A DNA stretch of 64,000 bases, from NCBI RefSeq assembly GCF_009905535.1, contig NZ_JAAALA010000002.1:62001-126000 (forward strand). Reading direction: 5' to 3'. The notes under the pieces are model-generated. The model saw nothing but the letters and a program-made list of their open reading frames with translations, was not told where the DNA came from and made no database searches. Of this stretch, positions 21,046 through 29,218 are shown one piece after another (position 1 is the first letter of the stretch; each line of letters begins with the position of its first letter). Origin of the DNA: Caulobacter sp. SLTY (GTDB lineage Bacteria; Pseudomonadota; Alphaproteobacteria; Caulobacterales; Caulobacteraceae). Both the position numbers and the translations under genes were made by a program.

Positions 21046-21816
21046 GTGACCCAAGCCCCCGTCCGACTGGCCATAGCCGGCGCGCTGGGACGCATGGGCC
21101 AGGCCATCGCCCGTTCCGCCGAGGACCGTTCCGATATCACGGTGAACGCGCGCTTCGACCGACCGGACGCCGGCGATCCCGCCCTGGTCACCGCCGCCCA
21201 GGCTCTCGCCGCCGCCGATGTGGTCATCGATTTCACCGTGCCGGAGGCGTCCGTCGCCCTGGCCGAGCAGGCGGCCGGGCGTGGGGGCGTGGCCCTGATC
21301 ATCGGCTCGACCGGCTTCTCACCCGACCAGCTGCGCCGCATCGACCAGGCGGCCCAGCGGATCGCCATCGTCCGCTCGGGCAACTTCAGCCTGGGGGTCA
21401 ACATGCTGCTGGGCCTGGTCGAGCGCGCGGCGCGCGGCCTGCCCCCCGAGTTCGACATCGAAGTCTTCGAGGCCCACCACCGCCGCAAGGTCGACGCCCC
21501 CTCGGGCACCGCCCTGATGCTGGGCGAGGCCGCCGCCAAGGGGCGCGGAACGCCCCTCTCTGAAGCCCGCCTGCCGCCGCACGACGGCATCACCGGTCCC
21601 CGGCCGGACGGCATCGGGTTTTCGGTGGTGCGCGGCGGCGGGATCGTCGGCGAGCACAGCGTGATCTTCGCCGGCGAGGAGGAGGTGCTGACCCTGTCGC
21701 ACAGCGCCCGCGACCGGGGGCTGTTCGCGCGCGGGGCCCTGGCCGCGGCGCTCTGGGCGGCCGGGCGGCCAGCGGGCCTCTACGACATGCAGGATGTTCT
21801 GGGCCTGAAGGACTGA
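21046..21816 (+). CDS. dapB: 4-hydroxy-tetrahydrodipicolinate reductase
   Basis: This 256-residue enzyme has the Rossmann motif [20 protein letters not shown], and the family signature [15 protein letters not shown] with the catalytic His and Lys. The substrate site has GEH at GIVGEHSV. It reduces HTPA to tetrahydrodipicolinate for lysine and diaminopimelate, and so for peptidoglycan. The start is GTG at 21046, chosen because AGGAG sits about 7 nt upstream and the Rossmann motif begins 11 residues in. It stands alone, with an S9 peptidase 29 bp downstream in the same direction. Confidence 0.96.
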   Translation: MTQAPVRLAIAGALGRMGQAIARSAEDRSDITVNARFDRPDAGDPALVTAAQALAAADVVIDFTVPEASVALAEQAAGRGGVALIIGSTGFSPDQLRRIDQAAQRIAIVRSGNFSLGVNMLLGLVERAARGLPPEFDIEVFEAHHRRKVDAPSGTALMLGEAAAKGRGTPLSEARLPPHDGITGPRPDGIGFSVVRGGGIVGEHSVIFAGEEEVLTLSHSARDRGLFARGALAAALWAAGRPAGLYDMQDVLGLKD

Positions 21817-21845
21817 CGTTTGAAAAAGCTGGGGAGCTTAAAGAG

Positions 21846-23885
21846 TTGAAGAAGATCGTTTTGCTGGCGGCCGCCGCCGCCCTCGGTTTCGGCCCCATGG
21901 CGACGGCCCAGTCCTCGCGCGGCTTCACCCCCGCCGACCTGTTCACCCTGGAGCAGGCCACCGATCCGCAGGTCCGCCCGGACGGCAAACAGGTGGTCTA
22001 TGTCCGCGCCAGCGCCGACGTGACCACCGACCGCACCCGCCGCACGATCTGGATCGTTGACGCCGCCAGCGGCGCCCAGCAGCCCCTAGTGGCCGGGCCC
22101 GGGGCCCACATGTCGCCCCGCTGGTCGCCAGACGGCAAGCGTCTGGCCTATATCTCCACCGCCGAGGGCGGCTCGCCCCAGCTGTTCGTCCGCTGGATGG
22201 AGACCGGCGCGACCAGCCGCATCGCCACCCTGGAGTCGGCGCCGGACGCCATCGCCTGGTCGCCCGACGGCCGCTCCATCGCCTTCCTGGGCTTCGTCGG
22301 CGCCGACGGGCTGAAGCTCAGCTATGGCGCGCCGCCGACCAGGCCCGAGGGGGCCACCTGGGCCGAGCCGCTGAAGGTGATCACCGGCCTGCGCTACCGC
22401 ACCGATTCCGAAGGTCTGCTGTCGCCGGGCGCGTCGCAGATCTTCGTGGTCTCGGCCGAGGGCGGCACGCCGCGCCAGCTGACCACCGGCGCCTTCGACA
22501 CCATCGGCCAGCTGAGCTGGACCCCGGACGGAGCGAAAATCCTGTTCGGCGGCTCGCGCGAGGTCGGCTGGGAGCATGACCCGGGCCTCGTTGACCTCTA
22601 CGAGGTGGCGGTGGCCGACGGCGCGATCCGGCGGCTGACCGATCGCTATGGCCCGGACGCCTTCCCGCGCGTCTCGCCGGACGGCAAGCTGGTCGCCTAC
22701 CTGGGCTATGACGACAAGAAGACCGCCTATCACGACGTCCACCTCTATGTGGCCAATGTCGATGGCTCCAATCCGCGCCGGCTGGCCCCGGCGCTGGACC
22801 GGTCGGTGGACGACCTGCGGTGGTCGGCCGACAGCCGCTCGATCACCTTCCAGTACGTCGACCGGGCGGTGACCCGGCTGGCGCGGGTGGACCTGACCGG
22901 CAGGATGACCCCGATCACCGCCCAACTTGGCGGCGGCGGGCTGGACCGGCCCTACAGCGGCGGCGCCTTCGACATGGCCGGCGGCACGCTCGCCTACACC
23001 GGCGCGAACGAATACCGCCCCGCCGACCTGTTCATCAGCCGGGGCGCCGCGGCGACCCAGGTGACCCGCCTGAACGAGGACGTGCTGGCCCACAAGACGC
23101 TGGCCAAGGTCGAATACCTGCCGGTGAAGTCCAGCCTAGATGGCCGCGAGGTGCCGGCCTGGATCGCCTACCCGCCTGGCTTTGACCCAGCGAAGAAGTA
23201 CCCGCTGATCCTCGAGATCCATGGCGGGCCGAACACGTCCTACGGCCCCTACTTCGCCACCGATGTGCAGCTGTATGCGGCCGCCGGCTACATCGTGCTC
23301 TACACCAACCCGCGCGGCTCGACCTCGTATGGCGAGGAGTTCGCCAACCTGATCGACAAGAAGTATCCGGGCCCCGACTACGATGACCTGATCAGCGCCG
23401 TGGACGCCGCGATCGCCACGGGCCATGTCGATGAGCGCAACCTGTTCGTCACCGGCGGGTCGGGCGGCGGGGTGCTGACCAGCTGGATCATCGGCAAGAC
23501 CGACCGCTTCCGCGCCGCCGCCACCCAGAAGCCGGTGATCAATTGGACCACCGAGGCCCTGACCAGCGACATCCCCACCGTCACGGCGGGCTATTGGTTC
23601 GCCAAGATGCCCTGGGAGGACCAGGAGAGCTACTGGGCCCGCTCGCCCCTGTCGCTGGTCGGCAACGTCAAGACCCCGACCCTGGTCGTGGTCGGCGAGA
23701 AGGACTACCGCACCCCTGTCAGCGAGAGTGAGCAGTACTACCAGGCGCTGCAGCTGCGGCAGGTGCCGTCGGCCCTCGTGATCGTCCCCGGAGCCAGCCA
23801 CGGCGGCATCGCCGCCCGGCCCAGCCAGTCGGGGGCCAAGGCCGGGGCGATCATCGCCTGGTTCGAGAAGTACCGGGTCAAATAG
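21846..23885 (+). CDS. S9 family peptidase (acylaminoacyl/dipeptidyl peptidase type), exported
   Basis: This 679-residue protein has a signal peptide (residues 1-21, cleavage after ATAQ). A seven-bladed WD40-like beta-propeller follows (residues 30-390) with repeated SPDGK/SWTPDGAK strands. The C-terminal alpha/beta-hydrolase has the nucleophile in GGSGGG (Ser539), GEKDYRTP for the acid and a His in GASHGG. The propeller restricts access to peptides, so this should be a periplasmic oligopeptide-trimming enzyme. Its stop TAG overlaps the GTG of the next gene by one base (TAGTG), indicating coupling with the PaiB-like protein. Confidence 0.93.
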   Translation: MKKIVLLAAAAALGFGPMATAQSSRGFTPADLFTLEQATDPQVRPDGKQVVYVRASADVTTDRTRRTIWIVDAASGAQQPLVAGPGAHMSPRWSPDGKRLAYISTAEGGSPQLFVRWMETGATSRIATLESAPDAIAWSPDGRSIAFLGFVGADGLKLSYGAPPTRPEGATWAEPLKVITGLRYRTDSEGLLSPGASQIFVVSAEGGTPRQLTTGAFDTIGQLSWTPDGAKILFGGSREVGWEHDPGLVDLYEVAVADGAIRRLTDRYGPDAFPRVSPDGKLVAYLGYDDKKTAYHDVHLYVANVDGSNPRRLAPALDRSVDDLRWSADSRSITFQYVDRAVTRLARVDLTGRMTPITAQLGGGGLDRPYSGGAFDMAGGTLAYTGANEYRPADLFISRGAAATQVTRLNEDVLAHKTLAKVEYLPVKSSLDGREVPAWIAYPPGFDPAKKYPLILEIHGGPNTSYGPYFATDVQLYAAAGYIVLYTNPRGSTSYGEEFANLIDKKYPGPDYDDLISAVDAAIATGHVDERNLFVTGGSGGGVLTSWIIGKTDRFRAAATQKPVINWTTEALTSDIPTVTAGYWFAKMPWEDQESYWARSPLSLVGNVKTPTLVVVGEKDYRTPVSESEQYYQALQLRQVPSALVIVPGASHGGIAARPSQSGAKAGAIIAWFEKYRVK

Positions 23886-24475
23886 TGCATCCCTCGCCGA
23901 TCTTCCGGCAGGACGACGAGGCGGCCCTGGCCGCCCTCGTCGCCGCCCACCCCTTCGCCCTGATTGTCGGTGTGGTGGAGGGGCGACCGGTGGCGGTCCA
24001 TGCGCCGGTGCTGCTGCGGGGGCGCACCCTGCGGTTCCATGTGTCGCGGGCCAATGCTCTCGTCCCCGCCCTGGTCGGCGGCGGCCGGGTCCTGGCGGTG
24101 GTCACCGGCCCCCACGCCTACATCAGCCCCGACTGGTACGGCCTCGACGACCAGGTCCCGACCTGGAACTACCTGTCGGCCGAGATGGAGGGGCCGGTCA
24201 CGGTCCTTGACGAGGCTGGCGCCGCCACCTTGGTCGACGAGCTTTCCGACCATTTCGAAGCCGACCTCGCGCCTAAGCCGGTGTGGAAGCGGAGCAAGAT
24301 GACGCCCGGCCGGTTCGAGGCCCTGCTGCGCGGCATCGTCGCCTGCGAGGTGGCGTTGGACCGTTTCGAAGGCATCTGGAAGCTGGGCCAGCACAAGCCC
24401 GACGCCGCCCGAGAGGCCGTGGCCGACGCGTTGGGGGATCACCAGTTGGCTGAGATCAGCCGTCCGCCCCGATGA
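23885..24475 (+). CDS. PaiB-like FMN-binding split-barrel protein
   Basis: This 196-residue protein has the PaiB/FMN-binding negative regulator pattern: MHPSPIFRQDDE at the start, TGPHAYISPDWYG and VPTWNYLSAEMEGPV in the middle, and IVACEVALDRFEGIWKLGQHKP near the end. Bacillus PaiB was described as a regulator of protease and sporulation genes, but most homologues are simply predicted FMN-binding proteins. The GTG start overlaps the TAG of the S9 peptidase, so they are cotranscribed. The 3' end overlaps the convergent phosphoesterase gene by 20 bp. Confidence 0.88.
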   Translation: MHPSPIFRQDDEAALAALVAAHPFALIVGVVEGRPVAVHAPVLLRGRTLRFHVSRANALVPALVGGGRVLAVVTGPHAYISPDWYGLDDQVPTWNYLSAEMEGPVTVLDEAGAATLVDELSDHFEADLAPKPVWKRSKMTPGRFEALLRGIVACEVALDRFEGIWKLGQHKPDAAREAVADALGDHQLAEISRPPR

Positions 24476-25313
24476 GCACGTCGTCGATCTGCGGTGGCGG
24501 GACGGCCTCGACCCTTTCCGGCGGCGGGGGCGTGCGACGGTCCACTTGCCAGGTGCGGTAGGGCTCGTAGCGCGTGCCCGTCCATTGCTGGGCGGTCACC
24601 GTGACAGACCCCGCCTCAATGTCGATGGCATTGAAGCTGGGCGCCACGCCCCGCTCGCGGATCGAGAGCGTTCCCGCCCCCACCGCATAGGTGCGGCCGT
24701 CGCCGAACGGGTAGGGCTGGACAAAGGGGGTGTGGATGTGGCCGGTCAGCACCAGATCCACCTTGGAGGCGGTAAAGGCCTCGGCCGCGCCGGCGCCGCC
24801 CCAGACATTGCCGGTCATTGGCCCGCCGAGCACCTCGACCAGCGGGTGGTGACATGTCACGAGCCTCAGTGTCCCCTCCGGCCCAGTGCTGATCCGGGCG
24901 ATGGCGCGGCGCACCTGGGCGCGGCTGATCTGGCCCTTGGACCAGTTTGCCCGGGGTTGCACGCCGCGCGCCGTGTTGACCCCGGCATAGGCCAGGCCCT
25001 CGACCGGCGGCGGGGTCACCAGGTGGCCCAGCCAGCGCTTGAAGCGGGTCCAGGGCATCAAGGCGCGGTAGGGGATGTTGAAATAGGGGACGTCGTGGTT
25101 GCCCGCAGTCACCACGACGGGGACGGGCAGGGCGTCCAGCCAGGCCCTGGCGGCGGCGAATTCCTTCGGCATGCCTTCGCGCGTCAGGTCGCCGCTGATG
25201 ATGGCCAGGTCCACAGGATTGTCGACCAGCCACCGGGCCGCGCCGGCCACGGCCGCCTCGTTCTCTCCGCCGAAATGAATATCGGAGGCGTGGAAAAGCC
25301 GGAGTGGCCTCAT
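24456..25313 (-). CDS. Metallophosphoesterase
   Basis: This 285-residue protein has all calcineurin-type motifs: HASDIHFGG, ISGDLTREG, TAGNHDVPY, CHHPL and GHIHTPF. These residues bind two metals and hydrolyse phosphoesters; the layout is closest to Icc/CpdA-like enzymes, but the substrate is open. The ATG overlaps the stop of the lipid kinase gene as ATGA. It is the last gene of a three-gene operon headed by a small membrane protein with an EcfG-type promoter, so it may belong to the general stress response. Confidence 0.88.
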   Translation of the reverse strand: MRPLRLFHASDIHFGGENEAAVAGAARWLVDNPVDLAIISGDLTREGMPKEFAAARAWLDALPVPVVVTAGNHDVPYFNIPYRALMPWTRFKRWLGHLVTPPPVEGLAYAGVNTARGVQPRANWSKGQISRAQVRRAIARISTGPEGTLRLVTCHHPLVEVLGGPMTGNVWGGAGAAEAFTASKVDLVLTGHIHTPFVQPYPFGDGRTYAVGAGTLSIRERGVAPSFNAIDIEAGSVTVTAQQWTGTRYEPYRTWQVDRRTPPPPERVEAVPPPQIDDVLIGADG

Positions 25314-26269
25314 GCGGTCGCCTTGGAGGCCGGGTCTCGGGGGACCAGGGCGCGGAAGGCGTTGGGCTTGAAGCGCACCAGGGCGGTGCGGCCAAGCTTC
25401 ACCGACTCCCCGTCGAGGATGGCGGGGATCTGACCGCCAGCCCAGCAATAGGCCTGCCGCGCCAGGGTCACCTGCACCGACTGGTCCTGGCGCCACTGTC
25501 CCGCCGCCGCGGCCAGGGCCAGGCGAAAGACGTCGATGGCGCCGCTGGGATCCAAAGCGGCGGCCTCAAGGCCGGCGGCGTCGTTGTCCAGTTCCTTGGA
25601 GACGATCGGGCACATGAAAGTCAGGGCTTCCGACTTCAGCCGCGCCCCGCCGTCCAGGGTGAAGCGCAGCCGACCGCTGAAAGCCTGGCCCCAGGCTCGC
25701 TTGGCCCGGGCGATGGCCAGCCACAGCCGGCCCATTCGCACCGCCTCCCGCGCCCGCGCCCAGAGTGCCGGCGAGCCGAGGATGGCGGCCACATAGAAGC
25801 TGTGATTCTCCACCGTGCCGCCGGAAATCCGCTTTTCGACCCCGTCGGTCAGGATGGCCTCAAGCGCCTGCGGCCAGGTCGTCTGGCCGTAGATCGCGAA
25901 GGGCAGCATGTTCATCGTGCCGCCCGGCAGCGGCGCGACCATCGGCCCATCCGGCCCGGCCGCCTCGGCCACGGCGCGGGCGGTTCCGTCGCCTGCGATC
26001 ACGATGATCAGATCCGGCTTGGCGTCCAGGGCGTTACGGATGATCTCGCCCAGCTTGCCGGCCTGGCAACGCTGGACATTGGCCTCCAAGTCGTAACCCT
26101 CCAGGATGGCGGTGACCTCCTCGCAGGCGTTCGGCCCGACGCTGCCCGACAGGGGGTTGGCGATGACCTCCACCTTGCGAACACCGTCGACCTTGCGTTT
26201 CGGCGAGGCGGTTTCAACGGCCGTCTCGGCCGTCGGTTTGCTCTTCACGGGTGTCTTGCCCCCCACCAT
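25310..26269 (-). CDS. Diacylglycerol kinase family (lipid kinase-like) protein
   Basis: This 319-residue protein has the DAGK catalytic domain: VIANPLSGSVG, the nucleotide loop LIIVIAGDGTARAVAEAA, and PLPGGTMNML. In most members the loop reads GGDGT; here the first Gly is Ala. The rest of the fold appears complete, with no membrane segment. It could phosphorylate diacylglycerol, ceramide or a related lipid; the exact substrate is not predictable. It lies 3 bp after the upstream small membrane protein and overlaps the downstream phosphoesterase, an arrangement consistent with a lipid phosphorylation and turnover unit. Confidence 0.85.
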   Translation of the reverse strand: MVGGKTPVKSKPTAETAVETASPKRKVDGVRKVEVIANPLSGSVGPNACEEVTAILEGYDLEANVQRCQAGKLGEIIRNALDAKPDLIIVIAGDGTARAVAEAAGPDGPMVAPLPGGTMNMLPFAIYGQTTWPQALEAILTDGVEKRISGGTVENHSFYVAAILGSPALWARAREAVRMGRLWLAIARAKRAWGQAFSGRLRFTLDGGARLKSEALTFMCPIVSKELDNDAAGLEAAALDPSGAIDVFRLALAAAAGQWRQDQSVQVTLARQAYCWAGGQIPAILDGESVKLGRTALVRFKPNAFRALVPRDPASKATA

Positions 26270-26272
26270 GCG

Positions 26273-26632
26273 TCAGCCCGCCGGCTGGCTGTTATCGACC
26301 GGTTCGGCCTCGGTGGACAGCGTGTCCTGCACGGCGGCGGCGCCCTTCTTCAAGGTCGGCACGGCTTCGCGCGCGGCGGAGGAGACGCCGCGGTCCATCA
26401 GGGCGCCGCCCTCGCTGAACGAACCCTTGTAGGCCGCCAGCGCCAGCGACGTCCCACCGATCAAGGCCACAGCCACAAGGGCCAGCGCCATGAACGGGGA
26501 GCGCTTGTGACGAGCCCTCTCCTCGCGGCGTCCACGCTCATAGGCTGCCTTCAGCTCGGCGTCGGAATGGCCGTGGTGGCCGGCGTCATGGACGGCCGTC
26601 GGACTCTGCTTGGGGCGAAAAAGGGTAACCAT
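26273..26632 (-). CDS. Small single-pass membrane protein, operon head (unknown function)
   Basis: This 119-residue protein has a His-rich N-terminus (HDAGHHGHSD), an Arg/Glu-rich helix (RGRREERARHKR), one membrane helix at about residues 48-67 and a polar tail that would lie in the periplasm. I do not recognise a family. It starts 36 nt downstream of a site matching the EcfG promoter exactly and is followed after 3 bp by the lipid kinase gene, so it heads a putative stress-induced operon. Confidence 0.72.
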   Translation of the reverse strand: MVTLFRPKQSPTAVHDAGHHGHSDAELKAAYERGRREERARHKRSPFMALALVAVALIGGTSLALAAYKGSFSEGGALMDRGVSSAAREAVPTLKKGAAAVQDTLSTEAEPVDNSQPAG

Positions 26633-26667
26633 GGCTTGCCTCTGGACGATGGCGGGTTCGCTGGCAG

Positions 26668-26692
26668 AACGGAAGGGGGCGACGGCGGTTCC
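26668..26692 (-). promoter_or_regulatory. EcfG-type (sigma-T) promoter for the small membrane protein/lipid kinase operon
   Basis: Read on the minus strand: GGAAC (26692-26688), 16-nt spacer, CGTT (26671-26668). This matches the published alphaproteobacterial EcfG consensus GGAAC-N16/17-CGTT. The -10 lies 36 nt before the ATG at 26632. Confidence 0.8.
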
Positions 26693-26708
26693 GAACCGGT
26701 TCCACGAG

Positions 26709-26734
26709 GGAACTTTTTAACGGGTAACAACGTT
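26709..26734 (+). promoter_or_regulatory. EcfG-type promoter for the lipoprotein/OmpA pair
   Basis: GGAAC (26709-26713), 17-nt spacer, CGTT (26731-26734), plus strand. It is back-to-back with the minus-strand site at 26668-26692, only 16 bp separating the two -35 elements. The TTG start of the lipoprotein gene lies 57 nt downstream of the -10. Confidence 0.8.
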
Positions 26735-26791
26735 GCCTGACGGTAGGGGTTCGCCGTGTGGGCGAATCCCGGCGCTTGCCTGGAGGCCTCC

Positions 26792-27019
26792 TTGCGCAGT
26801 CTGCCGGCCTTGCTGATCGCCGCCACCCTGGTGGGGTGCGCCAGCGTTCCGCCGCCGCCCCCGCCACCGCCTGGCGAGACTATGCGGTCGGCGCCGAAGC
26901 CGGTCTCACGGCCAGGGGTCAATCGGCGCCAGTACTTCGACCAGAAGACAGGTCGCTACTATTATTTCGACACAAGCCGCGGCGCCTATTTCTGGGAAAA
27001 TGGCCAGCCGCGGAGTTGA
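26792..27019 (+). CDS. Small proline-rich lipoprotein (unknown function)
   Basis: This 75-residue precursor starts at TTG, chosen because GGAGG sits 5 nt before it and the signal peptide then begins correctly (MRSLPALLIAATLVGC, Cys at 16). A GTG 12 codons upstream has no ribosome-binding site. After the lipobox comes a run of eight prolines, then a tyrosine-rich tail (YFDQKTGRYYYFDTSRG). Small lipoproteins with this tail occur in Caulobacterales but have no assigned function. It is followed by an OmpA-domain lipoprotein, and an EcfG-type promoter stands just upstream. Confidence 0.7.
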   Translation: MRSLPALLIAATLVGCASVPPPPPPPPGETMRSAPKPVSRPGVNRRQYFDQKTGRYYYFDTSRGAYFWENGQPRS

Positions 27020-27056
27020 GGTTCAGCCCGAAAACGGGCCAATGAGGGGTGAGGTC

Positions 27057-27506
27057 ATGAAGACGAGAATTCTGATGGTCATGCTGGCGGGGGCCGCCCT
27101 GGCCGCCTGCGCCAGCACCAATACGCCGAAGACGCAGGTGGCGCGGTTCACGCCCTGCGAGGACATCAATGTCGCAATCTACTTCGACAGCGGGTCCGCG
27201 GCGGTGAGCCGCGATGGTCGCGCCGTGCTGCGCGGGGCGGCCAAGCAGGCCGAGGGCTGCAAGGTCAATGGCGTCGACGTGATCGGCCTTGCCGACGCGG
27301 TCGGGGCCCCGGACGCCAACCTGGCCCTGTCCGAAAAGCGTGCGGCCAGCGTGACCAAGACGCTGCAGAGCTACGGGCTGACCAATGTGCGGGTCGCCGC
27401 CGCCGGCGATGCTGGGGCGGTCATCCCGACCGGTTCGCAAACGACCGTCGCCGCGCCTATGCGGCGCCGGGCCGACGTTATCCTGCGCCTGTCTGCCAAT
27501 CCGTAG
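27057..27506 (+). CDS. OmpA-domain lipoprotein
   Basis: This 149-residue protein has lipobox LAAC (Cys at residue 17) and a compact OmpA C-terminal domain: VAIYFDSGSAAVSRDGRAVL, then LALSEKRAASVTKTLQSYGL. This domain usually binds peptidoglycan, so the lipoprotein would tether the outer membrane to the wall. The Arg that follows the binding loop (SEKRAASV) is kept. GAGG precedes the ATG at 27057. It lies 37 bp after the small lipoprotein and probably shares its EcfG promoter; a strong palindrome follows. Confidence 0.87.
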   Translation: MKTRILMVMLAGAALAACASTNTPKTQVARFTPCEDINVAIYFDSGSAAVSRDGRAVLRGAAKQAEGCKVNGVDVIGLADAVGAPDANLALSEKRAASVTKTLQSYGLTNVRVAAAGDAGAVIPTGSQTTVAAPMRRRADVILRLSANP

Positions 27507-27557
27507 GAGAGAGGGCGGCCCGGTCACCTCACAGCGGCCGGGCGGTTTTCCACAAGG

Positions 27558-27591
27558 AAAGGGCGGGTCCGAATTTTCGGACCCGCCCTTT
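27558..27591. terminator. Perfect 16-bp palindrome after the OmpA gene, probable terminator
   Basis: A perfect stem AAAGGGCGGGTCCGAA and its complement enclose a 2-nt loop. It ends in TTT on the plus strand and, by symmetry, on the minus strand. It lies about 50 bp after the OmpA stop. The remaining gap up to 27871 contains a weak hairpin near 27674-27700, T-rich DNA and the EcfG site at 27794-27819, and no coding region that I can support. Confidence 0.65.
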
Positions 27592-27793
27592 GAAGTTTGC
27601 ATCATCGAGAATTGGGGTGCGGAGACGGCAGGCTGACTGTGGTCAGCCTCAAGTCGGGGGGGGCGTCGCCGCCTCCGCAAAGAGAAAATGCGGAAGGCGA
27701 AAACGCGTTCCCGCTATTGGCGATTTTTTTCTGATTCTTTTGCCCTAAGACTCATCATGTCACGAAGTCGTTGATCCATCTGCCATTTTGCCG

Positions 27794-27819
27794 GGAACGC
27801 GGGCGCTGTTCGGCACGTT
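27794..27819 (+). promoter_or_regulatory. EcfG-type promoter upstream of an 87-residue membrane protein
   Basis: GGAAC (27794-27798), 17-nt spacer, CGTT (27816-27819). The -10 lies 52 nt before the ATG at 27872, which has its own AAGGAG. The gene is therefore a likely stress-response target. Confidence 0.8.
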
Positions 27820-27871
27820 TTCGAATCGATGGCGCGCAACCGCGTCTGCCGATTTCGTAAGGAGCCCTCTC

Positions 27872-28135
27872 ATGGCCGAAGTGATTCACGACGCCGATGG
27901 CGATCACACCACCATCCAGACCACCGAGGCTCGCCAGGGCCGGTGGGGTCGTCATGTCTTCTGGGTGTTGGTCGTCTCGACCCTCCTGGCCGCCTTGGTG
28001 CTGTTCGTCAGCTGGGGCATGCGCTCCGGTGACCTGGCCGCCGCCGACGCCACCGAAACCAACCGGGTGACCCAGACCACCCCGCAATCGCCGCCGCCGG
28101 CGGCCGACCCCGGCCCGACCTACACCGCGCCTTAA
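27872..28135 (+). CDS. Small single-pass membrane protein, predicted stress-response target
   Basis: This 87-residue protein has an acidic, Thr-rich N-terminus, one membrane helix (about residues 30-51, HVFWVLVVSTLLAALVLFVSW) and a Pro/Thr-rich tail outside. I know no family function. The start was chosen at the ATG with AAGGAG 7 nt upstream; a longer frame runs back through the promoter. An EcfG-type promoter precedes it and a strong terminator follows, making it a single-gene unit next to phyR. Confidence 0.75.
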   Translation: MAEVIHDADGDHTTIQTTEARQGRWGRHVFWVLVVSTLLAALVLFVSWGMRSGDLAAADATETNRVTQTTPQSPPPAADPGPTYTAP

Positions 28136-28153
28136 GCCGCGTCGGACATCAAA

Positions 28154-28188
28154 AAAAGGGCCGCCCGAAAGGGCGGCCCTTCTTCTTT
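28154..28188. terminator. Rho-independent terminator between the small membrane protein gene and phyR
   Basis: An 11-bp stem AAGGGCCGCCC / GGGCGGCCCTT with a GAAA loop is flanked by seven A residues on the left and CTTCTTT on the right, so it can work in both directions. It suits the plus-strand gene ending at 28135 and the convergent phyR gene ending at 28240. Confidence 0.85.
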
Positions 28189-28239
28189 GTTCGTTGGTCC
28201 GGCCTGAGCGGCAATCTGAGCCGTCAGCCCGGAGATCGC

Positions 28240-29037
28240 CTAAGCGGCGATCTTTTGGCGACCCGGATGGAAGAACAGCGCCTGGCCGATCGCCGCCTTC
28301 ACCGTTTCCGGCTGGAAGGGCTTGGTGATCAGGAAGGTCGGTTCCGGGCGCTCGCCGGTCAGCAGCCGCTCGGGGAAGGCGGTGATGAAGATCACCGGCA
28401 CGTTGAACTGGCCCAGGATGTCCTTGACCGCATCGATGCCGGAAGACCCGTCGGCCAGTTGGATATCAGCCAGCACAAGCCCCGGCTGCTTCTTGGCAAT
28501 GGCCTCGACCGCCTCAGTGCGCGTGGCGGCGATATCCACCACGTTGTGGCCGAGCTCGCGGACCAGCGCCTCGATATCGGCCGCGATCACCGGCTCGTCC
28601 TCGATGATGAGAACGTCGGTGGCCAGTTCGGCGTCAATGTCGGCCTGGGCCTGGGCGATCAGCCGCTCGACTTCCGGATAACCGGTATCGAGGATCTGGG
28701 CCGCCTCGCTGGGGGTGAAGCCCTCCAGCGCGGTCAGCAGGAAAGCCTGCCGAGAGCGCGGGGTCATCCGCATCAGCCGGTCGGCGGGCGCGCCGCCACC
28801 AACGTCCTCGGGATTGCGGTCCTCCAGCCGGGCGCCCGAGGACCCCCAAATGGCATGGAATACATGATACAGCGCCACACGCGGCGACAGCTGGTCATTC
28901 AGTGACTGTTCGCCGGCCGCCAAGGCTTCCAGCGCGATGCGCACATACTGGTCGCCGGTCTGCTGGCTGCCGGTAAGGGCGCGCGCGTAGCGGCGAACAT
29001 AGGGAAGATGCGGCGCCAGTCGGGCGAGAAGACTCAT
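28240..29037 (-). CDS. phyR: General stress response regulator PhyR (sigma-like domain plus receiver)
   Basis: This 265-residue protein has an N-terminal EcfG-like sigma domain (residues 1-135) and a C-terminal receiver (141-262) with acidic pocket E146/D147, phosphoacceptor D191 in LVLADIQLADG, and K239 in ITKPF. When phosphorylated by PhyK, PhyR opens and its sigma-like part captures the anti-sigma factor NepR, freeing SigT. It is divergent from nepR-sigT-phyK, the standard alphaproteobacterial arrangement, and has an EcfG-type promoter, giving positive feedback. Length matches known PhyR proteins. Confidence 0.97.
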   Translation of the reverse strand: MSLLARLAPHLPYVRRYARALTGSQQTGDQYVRIALEALAAGEQSLNDQLSPRVALYHVFHAIWGSSGARLEDRNPEDVGGGAPADRLMRMTPRSRQAFLLTALEGFTPSEAAQILDTGYPEVERLIAQAQADIDAELATDVLIIEDEPVIAADIEALVRELGHNVVDIAATRTEAVEAIAKKQPGLVLADIQLADGSSGIDAVKDILGQFNVPVIFITAFPERLLTGERPEPTFLITKPFQPETVKAAIGQALFFHPGRQKIAA

Positions 29038-29141
29038 GACCCCTCCGTCTCAATCGGTCTTCGGTGCTATGTCTCAAGGACATTCTTAAGGGCGCACCGG
29101 TGGGCGCGCGGAAACGCGCACACATGTGAACCTGGGCATGC

Positions 29142-29167
29142 AACGCGCGGAACGCAAGCACGGTTCC
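29142..29167 (-). promoter_or_regulatory. EcfG-type promoter of phyR
   Basis: Read on the minus strand: GGAAC (29167-29163), 17-nt spacer, CGTT (29145-29142). It interlocks with the plus-strand site at 29149-29174: each -35 lies inside the other's spacer. The -10 is about 105 nt before the phyR start. Confidence 0.82.
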
Positions 29168-29174
29168 CTGCGTT
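29149..29174 (+). promoter_or_regulatory. Distal EcfG-type promoter of nepR-sigT
   Basis: GGAAC (29149-29153), 17-nt spacer, CGTT (29171-29174), plus strand. It shares DNA with the opposing phyR promoter, so two polymerases could hardly occupy both at once. A second plus-strand site follows at 29219-29243. Confidence 0.75.
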
Positions 29175-29218
29175 CGGAGATGGCGCCATGATGGGCGTGG
29201 GGAAGGTTCCATTCATCG

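Noticed and set aside
27558..27591. Perfect palindrome considered as an operator or attachment site
   Set aside because: Its position just after a gene end, GC-rich stem and T-ending arms fit a terminator better; no second copy is seen in the window.
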